A stretch of DNA of 64,000 bases from Campylobacterales bacterium (GTDB taxonomy: Bacteria; Campylobacterota; Campylobacteria; Campylobacterales; Sulfurospirillaceae). Shown here piece after piece: positions 19,245 through 27,470 of the stretch; position 1 is the stretch's first letter; every line of letters begins with the position of its first letter. The stretch spans positions 1-64,000 of the forward strand of contig JAFGFU010000025.1 of NCBI GenBank assembly GCA_016930915.1, in the 5' to 3' direction. The notes beneath the pieces were generated by a model. It was not told where the DNA came from. It did not search any database and worked only from the letters and a program-made list of their open reading frames with translations. A program made the position numbers and the translations under genes.

Positions 19245-20999
19245 TTAGCAAGAACAAGACCCGCCGTTAACATTCACCTTATAACTGCTCATTTCATTCC
19301 CTTTTGTATCCATAACATGTACTGCACATGCCAAACATGGGTCATAAGAGTGAACAAGCCTTACAATTTCAAGAGGTTGAGAAAGATCTGCAATTTTAAG
19401 ACCAATCAATGACTCTTCATATGAACCTCTCACGCCTTTAGCATCTTTTGGACTTGCATTCCATGTTGTAGGAACAACCGCTTGGTAATTTTCAATCACA
19501 CCATTTTTGATTTTTACCCAATGGCTAAGTGTACCACGTGGTACATGTCCAATATAACGACCTTTATACTCTTTATTCTTATCGATTTTATAACTTGCAC
19601 ATGTCGCATCATCCACTTTTAGGTTTTGAATTAACGCATTAAATGCTTCCAACCCGTAATCTGCTACAACTTTTGTTTCCAACATACGGCATGCTGTACG
19701 ACCCAGTGTTGAAGCAACAGCAGCAATTGGAAGACCTGTGTCTTTTAAGAATTTATCCACAACCGTTTTAACACGTTTATTACCCATAGCGTAGTTAACA
19801 ACGATATTTGCTAATGGACCAACTTGAAGTGGTAATCCATTATAACGTGGTGCTTTGACCCATGTATATTTGCCTTTTTCATCCACTACTTTTGTAGGCG
19901 CTAAAACACCTTTATCATTAATGGTTTGAGCATCTTTAAGCCCTGTATAGTTTGGCTCTTGACGGCCTTCATATGGATGATATGCAGCATTATCTTTGTA
20001 CCATGCATGAGTTGCTTCTTCGGTGATTTTACTCTCATCAATTTCTTGAACTTTAAACGGTTTACCACTCACAAGATTAATTACATCTGCACCCATCATG
20101 ACACCACTATTAAATAAAAACTCACTTGCACTGATTTGAAATTCTTGATGTGTCCAAAGATTTGGAACACCAAGACCTGCTGTAACACTTGGTTCTTTTG
20201 AATAAGCAAGTCCAGCCATTACAACATCAGGGTAATATGCACGATTCACAAACTCTGCCATCTCTTTGAATTTTGTCATGTATTCACCCAAACGTGAAGG
20301 TGTTTGAAGATCCATAATACATGTTACACCACCCACCGTCAAACTTTGAGGATGCGGTTGTTTTGCACCAAAAATAGCCATCATTTGAGCTGCAACACGT
20401 TGCATTTCAAGTGCTTTTAAGTAGTGAGAAACCGCAATCAAGTTTTGCTCAGGTGTTAATTTATAGGTTGGATGTCCCCAATACGCATTGGCGAATGGTC
20501 CAAGATTTCCTTTTTTCACAAACTCTGCTACTCTTTTTTGAACGACAACCAAATCATCAGCACCACATGCAATAGGCGCATCTGTGTATTTAAATGCCTC
20601 AGCAGCAGCCTTGTGCGGATCAGCTTTAAGAGCTGAAACAACATCCACCCAGTCAAGTCCATGAAGGTGATAAAAATGTACCACATGATCATGCAAGAAA
20701 AGCGCACAGTTCATTAATGTACGTGTCAATTTTGCATTAAGTGGAGGCTCAATACCTAACGCATTTTCAACAGCCATAATTCCTGCTTTATAGTGAGAAT
20801 AGGTACAAACGCCACAAATTCTTTGAACCATAAAACCTGCATCTCTTGGATCTCTACCTTTAAGGATAGTTTCAATACCTCTCCATAACGTAGAAGAAGC
20901 ATACGCTTCCGTGACTACATTGTTATCATCAACAATGACTTCAACTCTTAAATGCCCTTCAATTCTGGTAATTGGATCGACTACGATTCTTTTGCTCAT
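19245..20999 (-). CDS. hydB: [NiFe]-hydrogenase large subunit HydB
   Basis: Catalytic subunit of a group-1 membrane-bound uptake hydrogenase. The four nickel-binding cysteines are in place: RICGVCTYSH (Cys62, Cys65) and DPCLACAVH (Cys555, Cys558). The chain continues 23 residues past His561, the cleavage site for the HydD protease, so the sequence encodes an unprocessed precursor. The 584 residues are typical. It lies between hydA (15 bases) and hydC (20 bases). Confidence 0.97.
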   Translation of the reverse strand: MSKRIVVDPITRIEGHLRVEVIVDDNNVVTEAYASSTLWRGIETILKGRDPRDAGFMVQRICGVCTYSHYKAGIMAVENALGIEPPLNAKLTRTLMNCALFLHDHVVHFYHLHGLDWVDVVSALKADPHKAAAEAFKYTDAPIACGADDLVVVQKRVAEFVKKGNLGPFANAYWGHPTYKLTPEQNLIAVSHYLKALEMQRVAAQMMAIFGAKQPHPQSLTVGGVTCIMDLQTPSRLGEYMTKFKEMAEFVNRAYYPDVVMAGLAYSKEPSVTAGLGVPNLWTHQEFQISASEFLFNSGVMMGADVINLVSGKPFKVQEIDESKITEEATHAWYKDNAAYHPYEGRQEPNYTGLKDAQTINDKGVLAPTKVVDEKGKYTWVKAPRYNGLPLQVGPLANIVVNYAMGNKRVKTVVDKFLKDTGLPIAAVASTLGRTACRMLETKVVADYGLEAFNALIQNLKVDDATCASYKIDKNKEYKGRYIGHVPRGTLSHWVKIKNGVIENYQAVVPTTWNASPKDAKGVRGSYEESLIGLKIADLSQPLEIVRLVHSYDPCLACAVHVMDTKGNEMSSYKVNVNGGSCSC

Positions 21000-21014
21000 T
21001 TATTTATCCTTCTC

Positions 21015-22172
21015 TTATTCTTCACTTTTTCCACTGCCCTTAACCGCAGCAATTGCTGCGTGAGCCGCGATACCTACTGCTGTCGCTGTTAAGAGTGCAA
21101 CACCTACTTTATCAGCCGTTTTATCTGCACCCTCACCATATACAGTGTGGTAGAGTCTATCACCTAATGGCTCTTCAAATGGTCCCATATTGTCCCAAAA
21201 CCCTGGCTCAGAACAGCCAATACAACCATGTCCTGCTTGAACTGGCCATGATGTATGCTGATTAAATCTTTCACGTGAACAGTTATTAAATGTATAAGGA
21301 CCTTTACAGCCTACTTTGTATAAACAAAAACCTTTTTTTGCACCTTCATCACCAAATGTCTCAACAAATTCACCTGCATCAAAGTGACCACGTCTCTCAC
21401 AAAGATCATGAATTCTAAGACCATATGCCCATTTTGGACGATTGTATGCATCAAGAGCAGGAAGTGTGCCAAAAAGAATATAATGAAGTACGTTACCAAC
21501 AATGTTTTTCTCACTTGGAGGACAACCTGGAACATTAATAACAGGTTTATTGGTAATCTTGCTCATAGGTTGTGCATTTGTAGGATTTGGATGCGCGGCC
21601 TGAATACCCCCGAAACTAGAACATGAACCAATCGCAAAAATAGCGGCAGCTGCATCAGCTGCTTTTTTAGCTGTGGTTTGACCCGTATGACCATGTGGTC
21701 CTACTGTTAAATAAAAATCACTGCTACCAGCTGGGATACCACCTTCAACCATTAAAATAAATTTGCCTTTATACTTTTCAAGAGCACTCTCTAAATTATG
21801 CTCCGCTTGCCATCCACAAGCAACCATCAATGTCTCATGATACTCTAATGAGATATGATCAAAAATCAAACTATCAATCGTAGGAGCATCTGAGCGTAGC
21901 AAACTCTCACTACAACCTGTACACTCCGCCATATGTAACCAAATAACAGGTAAACGGTCTGTTAATTCAGCAGCTTGTGCCATAAGCGGTGTAAATGTTG
22001 AAGGTAGAGATAACATGGCAGTAACGCCCGCTGCCCATTTCATAAAATCTCTACGGCTAATACCATGCTCTTCCATCAAAGCAGCAATAGACTTACCCTC
22101 TTTAATACGAGGGAACTTTTCAAGACTGCTGAGTCTATCCGCAAGTCTTTCATAAAGTTTCGCGTGTTCCAT
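21015..22172 (-). CDS. hydA: [NiFe]-hydrogenase small subunit HydA with Tat signal
   Basis: Electron-transfer subunit with three Fe-S clusters. The N-terminus has a twin-arginine motif SRRDFMKWAAG (Arg40, Arg41) followed by a hydrophobic stretch and MAQAAE, so the HydAB dimer should be exported. ECTGCSES holds the proximal cluster cysteines, and the cysteines around CERRGHFDAG, CLYKVGCKGP and CIGCSEPGFWD supply the rest. A C-terminal hydrophobic helix (VGVALLTATAVGIAAHAAIAAV) is the membrane anchor. The ATG at 22172 has an AGGAG ribosome site; 11 further in-frame codons upstream are unlikely to be translated. Confidence 0.96.
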   Translation of the reverse strand: MEHAKLYERLADRLSSLEKFPRIKEGKSIAALMEEHGISRRDFMKWAAGVTAMLSLPSTFTPLMAQAAELTDRLPVIWLHMAECTGCSESLLRSDAPTIDSLIFDHISLEYHETLMVACGWQAEHNLESALEKYKGKFILMVEGGIPAGSSDFYLTVGPHGHTGQTTAKKAADAAAAIFAIGSCSSFGGIQAAHPNPTNAQPMSKITNKPVINVPGCPPSEKNIVGNVLHYILFGTLPALDAYNRPKWAYGLRIHDLCERRGHFDAGEFVETFGDEGAKKGFCLYKVGCKGPYTFNNCSRERFNQHTSWPVQAGHGCIGCSEPGFWDNMGPFEEPLGDRLYHTVYGEGADKTADKVGVALLTATAVGIAAHAAIAAVKGSGKSEE

Positions 22173-22255
22173 ATAGTTTCTCCTGTGTAAAATTTCCAAG
22201 ATCAATTTAAACGTTCATATAGGCAAAAATATTTTACTTACATGATTATTCATTT

Positions 22256-22261
22256 AGTATA
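22256..22261 (-). promoter_or_regulatory. -10 box of the hydABCDE promoter
   Basis: Minus strand reads TTTTATACTAAATG, giving TATACT about 84 bases before the hydA ATG. No convincing -35; an inverted repeat sits about 25 bases upstream. Confidence 0.45.
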
Positions 22262-22285
22262 AAATCTAATTTCTTTTTATAAGCT

Positions 22286-22306
22286 CCTAAAAAAAGCTAT
22301 TTTAGG
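22286..22306. promoter_or_regulatory. Inverted repeat upstream of hydA promoter, candidate operator
   Basis: CCTAAAA-N7-TTTTAGG, a perfect 7-bp dyad centred about 47 bases upstream of the expected hydA transcription start. Part of it, CTAAAAAAAG, recurs at 12886-12895 in the hypB promoter region in the same orientation and at a similar distance. Confidence 0.4.
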
Positions 22307-22457
22307 TATCTTGCTCTCTAAGATAGAGTAAAAATGTAACAAAAAAAGAGGATAAAAAGTGTACAGTATTAAAAATAAATAAATTTTCATACTCATTTTG
22401 CGCTTTATTTTTTAAAAAAGTCAACAAACATATACCGAGTTATTTACTATCTTACAC

Positions 22458-22463
22458 TATACT
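22458..22463 (+). promoter_or_regulatory. -10 box upstream of the TerB-like gene
   Basis: TATACT about 35 bases before the likely TTG start, with TTACAC upstream. A plausible sigma-70 -10; no clear -35. Confidence 0.4.
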
Positions 22464-22497
22464 TTCATGTCAAACAGATAGAAAAAAAGGAGTCGGT

Positions 22498-22896
22498 TTG
22501 TTGTTGATGAAACTTACAACAGAAGAAAAATTTGCTTTTTTGCAATTGGCACAATACGTTGCAAAATTGGATGGAGAATATGGTCCAAAAGAGCGTGAAG
22601 TCATTGAAGAGTATTGTACTGAAATGGGTATAGAAAATGTAGAAATAACGATAGAACTCTTTCATTTAGAAGGTATTCTAAGTGTCTTTAAAACAGCAAA
22701 AAGCCAAAAAATTGCTGTGCTAGCCTTAATGGTTCTTGTACATATTGATGATAAATATGGTATTTATGAACATAAGGTTATGTATAAAATTGCACAAATA
22801 TTTAACTTAAACGAGCAACAAATACATCTTTTTTCAATGTGGGGAAAAGCAGGTTCAGCACTTTACGAGCAGGCTCTTATTTTTACAGAAGTTTAA
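22498..22896 (+). CDS. Small TerB-like helical protein
   Basis: About 132 residues, all helical in appearance. The pattern LQLAQYVAKLDGEYGPKEREVIEEYC followed later by VLVHIDDKYGIYEHKVMYKIAQIF resembles the TerB / tellurite-resistance-like fold, in which two acidic D-G/D-x-Y loops bind metal. Function is unknown; despite the name, no tellurite role is implied. The AAGGAG ribosome site at 22487-22492 fits a TTG start at 22498 or 22501 better than the ATG at 22507, which would be 14 bases away. It is transcribed divergently from hydA and ends at a strong hairpin shared with pgi. Confidence 0.65.
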   Translation: MLLMKLTTEEKFAFLQLAQYVAKLDGEYGPKEREVIEEYCTEMGIENVEITIELFHLEGILSVFKTAKSQKIAVLALMVLVHIDDKYGIYEHKVMYKIAQIFNLNEQQIHLFSMWGKAGSALYEQALIFTEV

Positions 22897-22900
22897 AAGA

Positions 22901-22933
22901 TTGTAGGCTGAAGATCTATCCTTCAGCCTACAA
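22901..22933. terminator. Bidirectional terminator between TerB-like gene and pgi
   Basis: A perfect 13-bp stem, TTGTAGGCTGAAG, with a 7-base loop ATCTATC, then its complement. It lies in the 40 bases between two convergent stop codons. The minus-strand exit continues TCTTTTAA and the plus-strand exit leads into a weak T-containing run. It is the strongest hairpin seen in the window. Confidence 0.85.
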
Positions 22934-22936
22934 GTG

Positions 22937-24202
22937 CTATTTACTTTTTTTGGGAGTTTTTCGTTTCTCCTCAATCAATTTACCCTCGAGAATTTTCTTT
23001 CCACTCTCAACACCTGGTTGGTCATAGGTATTGACATTCATCATTTGTCCAACAAGCGATGTGAGTAACTCATAATAAAAAATAAGCTTTCCAATGTTCT
23101 CTTCATCAATATGTTGAAGGGTAATGGTATCCACAGGAATATCTTTTTTATCTAACAATGCTTCAATGGTGGAGTCCGCTTGCATATTAATCAAATCACA
23201 AAATGCAATGCCATTCATCAAATCAAGCCCCTCAAGCTCTTTGAGCGTAATAGCAGGAATTTTAATTTTATCATCAAAATTTTCAATTTTTAAAACCGTT
23301 ACGCTCTTATCACGAAGTCCTTCAACAATGAGCTGTAAGAAAGAGTGTTGATCTTTAGGACCAATGAGTCCCACAGGAGTCAGACCTACGTTAAAACTAC
23401 TGTGACGCTGTTTTTTACCCAAACTCTCACCCCAAAGCTGAACATACCAATCCGTAAAGCTATCTAAACTCTCAGAATAGGCAAAAAGCGTGTTAATGTT
23501 GTAATTCATAGAATTTTTAGCATAATAGGTCGCTTTTTTAAGCAAAGTTTCTTTGATATAACCATCTTCAAAAAAGCTCTGTTTAATGGTTCTAGCACCA
23601 TCTAAAAGACGCTGAATATCTACACCAACTAAAAGCAGCGGGGCAAGACCAGCTGCACTTAAGACCGAAAAACGTCCACCAACATTAACGGGAATATGCA
23701 AGACAAATGAATTAAATGTTTTAGCGTGCGCTTCGAGTTTTGAGCCATCATCTGTGACAAAAGTAAAACGATAATCTAAAGAGATGTCTTTAGCTTTCAG
23801 CAATGAAAGGACGTATTTGTAAACCGAAATGGTTTCAATGGTTGAACCTGATTTACTGATGACAAAAAAGTGGGTATTTTTAATGTCGAGTTTATTGAGT
23901 GTAGAACGAATGGACGCAGGGTCTGTACTTTCAAAAAGATGCAAGCGTTTGTCAAAATCACGAATACCTTGTAACGCTCTAAAAATAGCCTTAGGTCCTA
24001 AAGAGCTTCCTCCAATACCAATAATGGCAATATCTTTAATCGCATCATAATCATTTTTAGATTTAAACTCTTCTAAGTAATTTAACAAATAACTAATATC
24101 TTGCTCAGGCAACGTATAATAACCAATGCTCTTTTGTTCAGCAACGATTTTATCGAAGATGCCCTCTTCTACTTTAATGTTAAAATAGAGTGAATTTTTC
24201 AA
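22937..24202 (-). CDS. pgi: Glucose-6-phosphate isomerase (short form)
   Basis: Interconverts glucose-6-phosphate and fructose-6-phosphate. Two SIS domains: IGIGGSSLGPKAIF near residue 60 and SKSGSTIETISVYK near residue 117 bind the sugar phosphate, GGRFSVLSAAGL near residue 175 and WGESLGKKQR near residue 255 are the signature regions. At 421 residues it is the short bacterial form, well below the 549 of E. coli, as expected in this phylum. It stops 4 bases from the shared terminator hairpin. Confidence 0.95.
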   Translation of the reverse strand: MKNSLYFNIKVEEGIFDKIVAEQKSIGYYTLPEQDISYLLNYLEEFKSKNDYDAIKDIAIIGIGGSSLGPKAIFRALQGIRDFDKRLHLFESTDPASIRSTLNKLDIKNTHFFVISKSGSTIETISVYKYVLSLLKAKDISLDYRFTFVTDDGSKLEAHAKTFNSFVLHIPVNVGGRFSVLSAAGLAPLLLVGVDIQRLLDGARTIKQSFFEDGYIKETLLKKATYYAKNSMNYNINTLFAYSESLDSFTDWYVQLWGESLGKKQRHSSFNVGLTPVGLIGPKDQHSFLQLIVEGLRDKSVTVLKIENFDDKIKIPAITLKELEGLDLMNGIAFCDLINMQADSTIEALLDKKDIPVDTITLQHIDEENIGKLIFYYELLTSLVGQMMNVNTYDQPGVESGKKILEGKLIEEKRKTPKKSK

Positions 24203-24315
24203 ACGTATCCTCCATGTGATAATTGGTGAGATATTACTATTAACAATCTTAAAAAAGCCAAAATAGAGGGATGCTGTGCTATATTAATCTCTATATTTAT
24301 GACCATAGGAAAGCC

Positions 24316-26031
24316 ATGTTTTTACCCACAACCCAAGAAGAAATGCACCAACGAGGATGGGACCAACTTGATGTGATTCTCATTACTTCAGATGCTTATA
24401 TTGATAGCCCGTATATGGGTGTTTCTGTTGTGGGGCGTATTTTAGAAAAAGCGGGCTACAAGGTAGGTATTATCGCTCAGCCTGATGTTACATGTAAAGA
24501 GGATATTTCACGACTGGGTGAGCCAAAGCTTTTTTGGGGTGTAAGTGGCGGTAGTGTAGACTCCATGGTTTCCAACTATACCGCAACAAAAAAATTTCGC
24601 AATTCCGATGACTACACGCCAGGAGGCATCAACAACAAACGTCCTGATCGTGCCAGTTTAGTCTATACAAATCTCATTCGTCAATGCTTTAAAGAGACTG
24701 CTCCCATTATGCTAGGAGGCATTGAAGCAAGTCTTAGGCGTGTCACACACTACGATTTTTGGAGCAATAAACTTCGAAAGCCCATTTTGTTTGATGCCAA
24801 AGCCGATTACCTTCTCTATGGAATGTCCGATAAGAGCATTTTAGAGTTTGCCAATGCACTCAAAAACGGGGAAACACCTTTACATGTAAAAGGACTTTCC
24901 TACCTTTCAAAAGAGCCAAAAGCGGCATATATAGCTCTTCCAAGCCACGATGAATGTGTCAGTGACAAACTCAAATTCATGGATATGTTTGAGCTTTTTT
25001 ACCATAACAACGACCCCTTAAGTGCCAAAGGATTGTGTCAAAAAGTAGATACCCGTTATCTCATTCAAAACCCACCTGCTCTTTATTTAACAACACAAGA
25101 AATGGATGAAGTGAGTGCCCTTCCTTTTATGCGAGATGCCCATCCATACTACAAAAAAATGGGCGCTATTAAAGCCTTAGAGACCATTAAATTTTCCATC
25201 TCAACCCATCAAGGCTGTTATGGTGAATGTAATTTTTGTGCGATTAGTGTCCATCAAGGCAGAACCATTCGTTCCCGCTCAAGCACTTCCATTGTCAATG
25301 AAGCCAAACACTTTGCCACGTATAAAGATTTTAAAGGAATCATCTCTGATTTAGGAGGGCCTACGGCAAATATGTACGGTTATGAGTGTGAGAAAAAGTT
25401 GAATAAAGGAAGCTGTGAAACAAAAAGTTGTATGTTTCCAAAAATCTGCAAAGCGCTTAAACCAACCCATAAAAAACAGCTGGATTTACTCCGCCAAATC
25501 AGAGCACTTCCGCATATTAAAAAAGCCTTTGTGGCTTCAGGGATTCGGTACGATTTAATCAGCGATGATAAAGCCTATGGCTATACGTATCTTAAAGAGA
25601 TTATCGAGCATCATACCAGTGGGCAAATGAAAATTGCGCCTGAACACATTGACGATGAAATCTTGAGCCTAATGGGAAAACCAGGCAAAAATGCGCTGGT
25701 GGAGTTTAAAGCCCTCTTTGATAAACTCTCCAAAGAATCGGGCAAAAAACAGTTTCTGACCTACTACCTCATTGCGGCACACCCAGGATGTGAAGAGCGT
25801 CATATGCACTCACTCAAACAGTTTGCATCACAGGTTTTAAAAATCAACCCTGAACAAGCCCAAGTCTTTACACCCACACCTTCAACCTACTCGACGCTCA
25901 TGTACTACACAGGACTTCACTATAAAACACGCCAACCTCTTTTCGTTGAAAAAGATATGCATAAAAAAGAGAAACAAAAAGCCATTGTGATAGCTAAAGA
26001 GTCTTCCTTTAAAAGTAACTTCAGCAGCTAA
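24316..26031 (+). CDS. YgiQ-family radical SAM protein (UPF0313)
   Basis: About 572 residues. The N-terminal half is the UPF0313 domain (GWDQLDVILITSDAYIDSPYMG), with GGIEASLRR near residue 135. The radical SAM cluster CxxxCxxC is in HQGCYGECNFCAIS near residue 305. The C-terminal APEHIDDEIL and TYYLIAAHPGC segments are typical. The reaction of this family is not established. I start it at the ATG at 24316, which follows AGGAAAG; 15 upstream codons to 24271 are probably not used. It contains one exact palindrome and a one-off copy at 24487 (VTCK). Confidence 0.88.
   Translation: MFLPTTQEEMHQRGWDQLDVILITSDAYIDSPYMGVSVVGRILEKAGYKVGIIAQPDVTCKEDISRLGEPKLFWGVSGGSVDSMVSNYTATKKFRNSDDYTPGGINNKRPDRASLVYTNLIRQCFKETAPIMLGGIEASLRRVTHYDFWSNKLRKPILFDAKADYLLYGMSDKSILEFANALKNGETPLHVKGLSYLSKEPKAAYIALPSHDECVSDKLKFMDMFELFYHNNDPLSAKGLCQKVDTRYLIQNPPALYLTTQEMDEVSALPFMRDAHPYYKKMGAIKALETIKFSISTHQGCYGECNFCAISVHQGRTIRSRSSTSIVNEAKHFATYKDFKGIISDLGGPTANMYGYECEKKLNKGSCETKSCMFPKICKALKPTHKKQLDLLRQIRALPHIKKAFVASGIRYDLISDDKAYGYTYLKEIIEHHTSGQMKIAPEHIDDEILSLMGKPGKNALVEFKALFDKLSKESGKKQFLTYYLIAAHPGCEERHMHSLKQFASQVLKINPEQAQVFTPTPSTYSTLMYYTGLHYKTRQPLFVEKDMHKKEKQKAIVIAKESSFKSNFSS
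24879..24890. repeat. TTTACATGTAAA palindrome, copy 7
   Basis: Inside the ygiQ-like gene, read as LHVK. Confidence 0.95.
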
Positions 26032-26072
26032 TTATTTTGCCGATATACTTTTATCATTGAAGAGGAGTTACT

Positions 26073-26588
26073 ATGCAAACTATCAGCGCGAGCACTTATA
26101 ATGCCAACAGTTTTGGATTTTCGCTTCAAACCAGTAGCGGTGATACGATTGATTTAAGTATGTACAACGAGCGCTCTATGGAATTTTCACACACCAAAGA
26201 TGGTGGCACTACATTGACCACACTTTCACTTTCACATTCATATGGATACAGCTTTTCCTACGAGGGAAACGGTATTGATGCGAATGACCAAAAAGAGATT
26301 GATGAGGCAATGAAAGTTATTCAGCCCATGATGGATGAGTACCTAAAAAGTGTTGAGCAAAGCAACACAAACGCTGCAAAACTAACCAACACGGCATACG
26401 ACATCAACGCACTTCTTCCAAAGAGCGAAAATCTTGACACCCAAAATTATGCCAATGATTCTTTACTCAAAAGCTTAGATAAAATCCTAGAAAAAGCACA
26501 AAATCAAAACGAAAAAATGCTTCAAGAAGCACAAAAACTTTTTGATACAATTTTAAAACAACAAAAGGGATTTGAGCTTTACATGTAA
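26073..26588 (+). CDS. Conserved-looking hypothetical protein
   Basis: 171 residues, not recognised. The first 70 residues are rich in Ser, Thr and Tyr with a beta-like alternation (FGFSLQTSSGDTIDLSMY, TLSLSHSYGYSFSY). The rest is charged and helical, with likely coiled coil near the C-terminus (KSLDKILEKAQNQNEKMLQEAQKLF). There is no signal peptide or membrane segment. A good AGAGGAG ribosome site precedes the ATG. It lies 41 bases after the ygiQ-like gene and is convergent with fliP. Its last two codons and stop are provided by an iterated palindrome. Confidence 0.7.
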   Translation: MQTISASTYNANSFGFSLQTSSGDTIDLSMYNERSMEFSHTKDGGTTLTTLSLSHSYGYSFSYEGNGIDANDQKEIDEAMKVIQPMMDEYLKSVEQSNTNAAKLTNTAYDINALLPKSENLDTQNYANDSLLKSLDKILEKAQNQNEKMLQEAQKLFDTILKQQKGFELYM

Positions 26589-26589
26589 A
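26578..26589. repeat. TTTACATGTAAA palindrome, copy 8
   Basis: Forms the C-terminal LYM-stop of the 171-residue gene, at the convergent junction with fliP. Confidence 0.95.
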
Positions 26590-26610
26590 AAATCTGGAGG
26601 TTTTTACTCG

Positions 26611-27354
26611 CTAGTGAAAACTCTCCACCAATCGTTGTACTAGCAAGTTCCACCCATCTACGAGTACAAAGATAAGCAGTTTAAACGGTAGTGAAATCAT
26701 CGCAGGTGGTAACATCATCATACCCATTGCCATCAACACGGAACTGACCACCATATCAATGACCAAAAAAGGTAAGTAGAGCAAAAAGCCTATCTCAAAA
26801 GCGGTTTTTAGCTCACTAATCATAAACGCAGGCATTGCCACGGTTAAAGGCACATCTTCAATATTTTTGGGATTATCAAGGTTGCGAATGCGAAAGAAAA
26901 GTGCCAAATCTTTCTCACGGGTATTACGAATCATAAACGCTTTAAAAGGGGCTGAGCCTTTTTCGAAGGCATCTTGATAGCTTATTTTTTCTGCCAAATA
27001 TGGCTTAACACCTACCTCATACGACTCTTTCATAACAGGTTCCATAATAAAAAACGTTAAAATCATCGCCAAAGAGACCATCACCTGAGAGGGTGGCATT
27101 TGTTGGGTTCCAATGGCTTGACGAAGGAAAGAGAAGACAATTAAAAGACGTAAAAAACTGGTCATCATAAAAATGAGTGAAGGGGCTAACGTGAGAATAG
27201 TTAAGACCAACACCAAATTCATACTGGTGACAAGCTGTTGAGGGGTATCTGGTGCACTTAAAGAGAGATTTACCGTAGGAATGGTATCGGCACCAAAAGC
27301 CATTGGTGTCATACATATCACGAGTAAAAGTAAAATTCTCTTTAGGTTTTTCAA
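26611..27354 (-). CDS. fliP: Flagellar export apparatus protein FliP
   Basis: Core subunit of the flagellar type III export gate in the inner membrane. The 247-residue chain has a signal sequence (about residues 1-21, ending AFGADT), then four membrane segments. Family landmarks are LTLAPSLIFMMTSFLRLLIVFSFLRQAIG, QMPPSQVMVSLAMILTFFIM, and MGMMMLPPAMISLPFKLLIFVLVDGW. It stands alone here, apart from the other flagellar genes of the window, as often in this phylum where flagellar genes are scattered. Confidence 0.96.
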   Translation of the reverse strand: MKNLKRILLLLVICMTPMAFGADTIPTVNLSLSAPDTPQQLVTSMNLVLVLTILTLAPSLIFMMTSFLRLLIVFSFLRQAIGTQQMPPSQVMVSLAMILTFFIMEPVMKESYEVGVKPYLAEKISYQDAFEKGSAPFKAFMIRNTREKDLALFFRIRNLDNPKNIEDVPLTVAMPAFMISELKTAFEIGFLLYLPFLVIDMVVSSVLMAMGMMMLPPAMISLPFKLLIFVLVDGWNLLVQRLVESFH

Positions 27355-27470
27355 ACAACGTCCTTCAATGTAATTGCATGATTTTAGTTGCTTTTGCGTT
27401 AAAAACCATTTAATCTTTAAACAACTTTTCGTTAAAATGGGAAGAATCTAACTCTTAGGAAGACCAATTT

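Larger units (their letters stand above)
22173..22497. promoter_or_regulatory. Intergenic region with divergent hydA and TerB-like promoters
   Basis: 325 bases without a gene, very AT-rich. It holds the hydA promoter (-10 TATACT on minus at 22256-22261), an inverted repeat at 22286-22306, and a plus-strand TATACT at 22458-22463 for the TerB-like gene. No RNA gene or iterated palindrome was recognised. The piece around 22311-22331 also has weak dyad symmetry (CTCT...AGAG). Confidence 0.6.

Noticed and set aside
21311-21535. Long open frames opposite or out of phase with hydA, hypE, glmU and paaK
   Set aside because: They lack ribosome sites and family resemblance, and lie wholly within well-identified genes; they are shadows.
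22206-22497. tRNA or small RNA gene in the longest gap
   Set aside because: No cloverleaf or strong hairpin; the region is explained by two divergent promoters and an inverted repeat.
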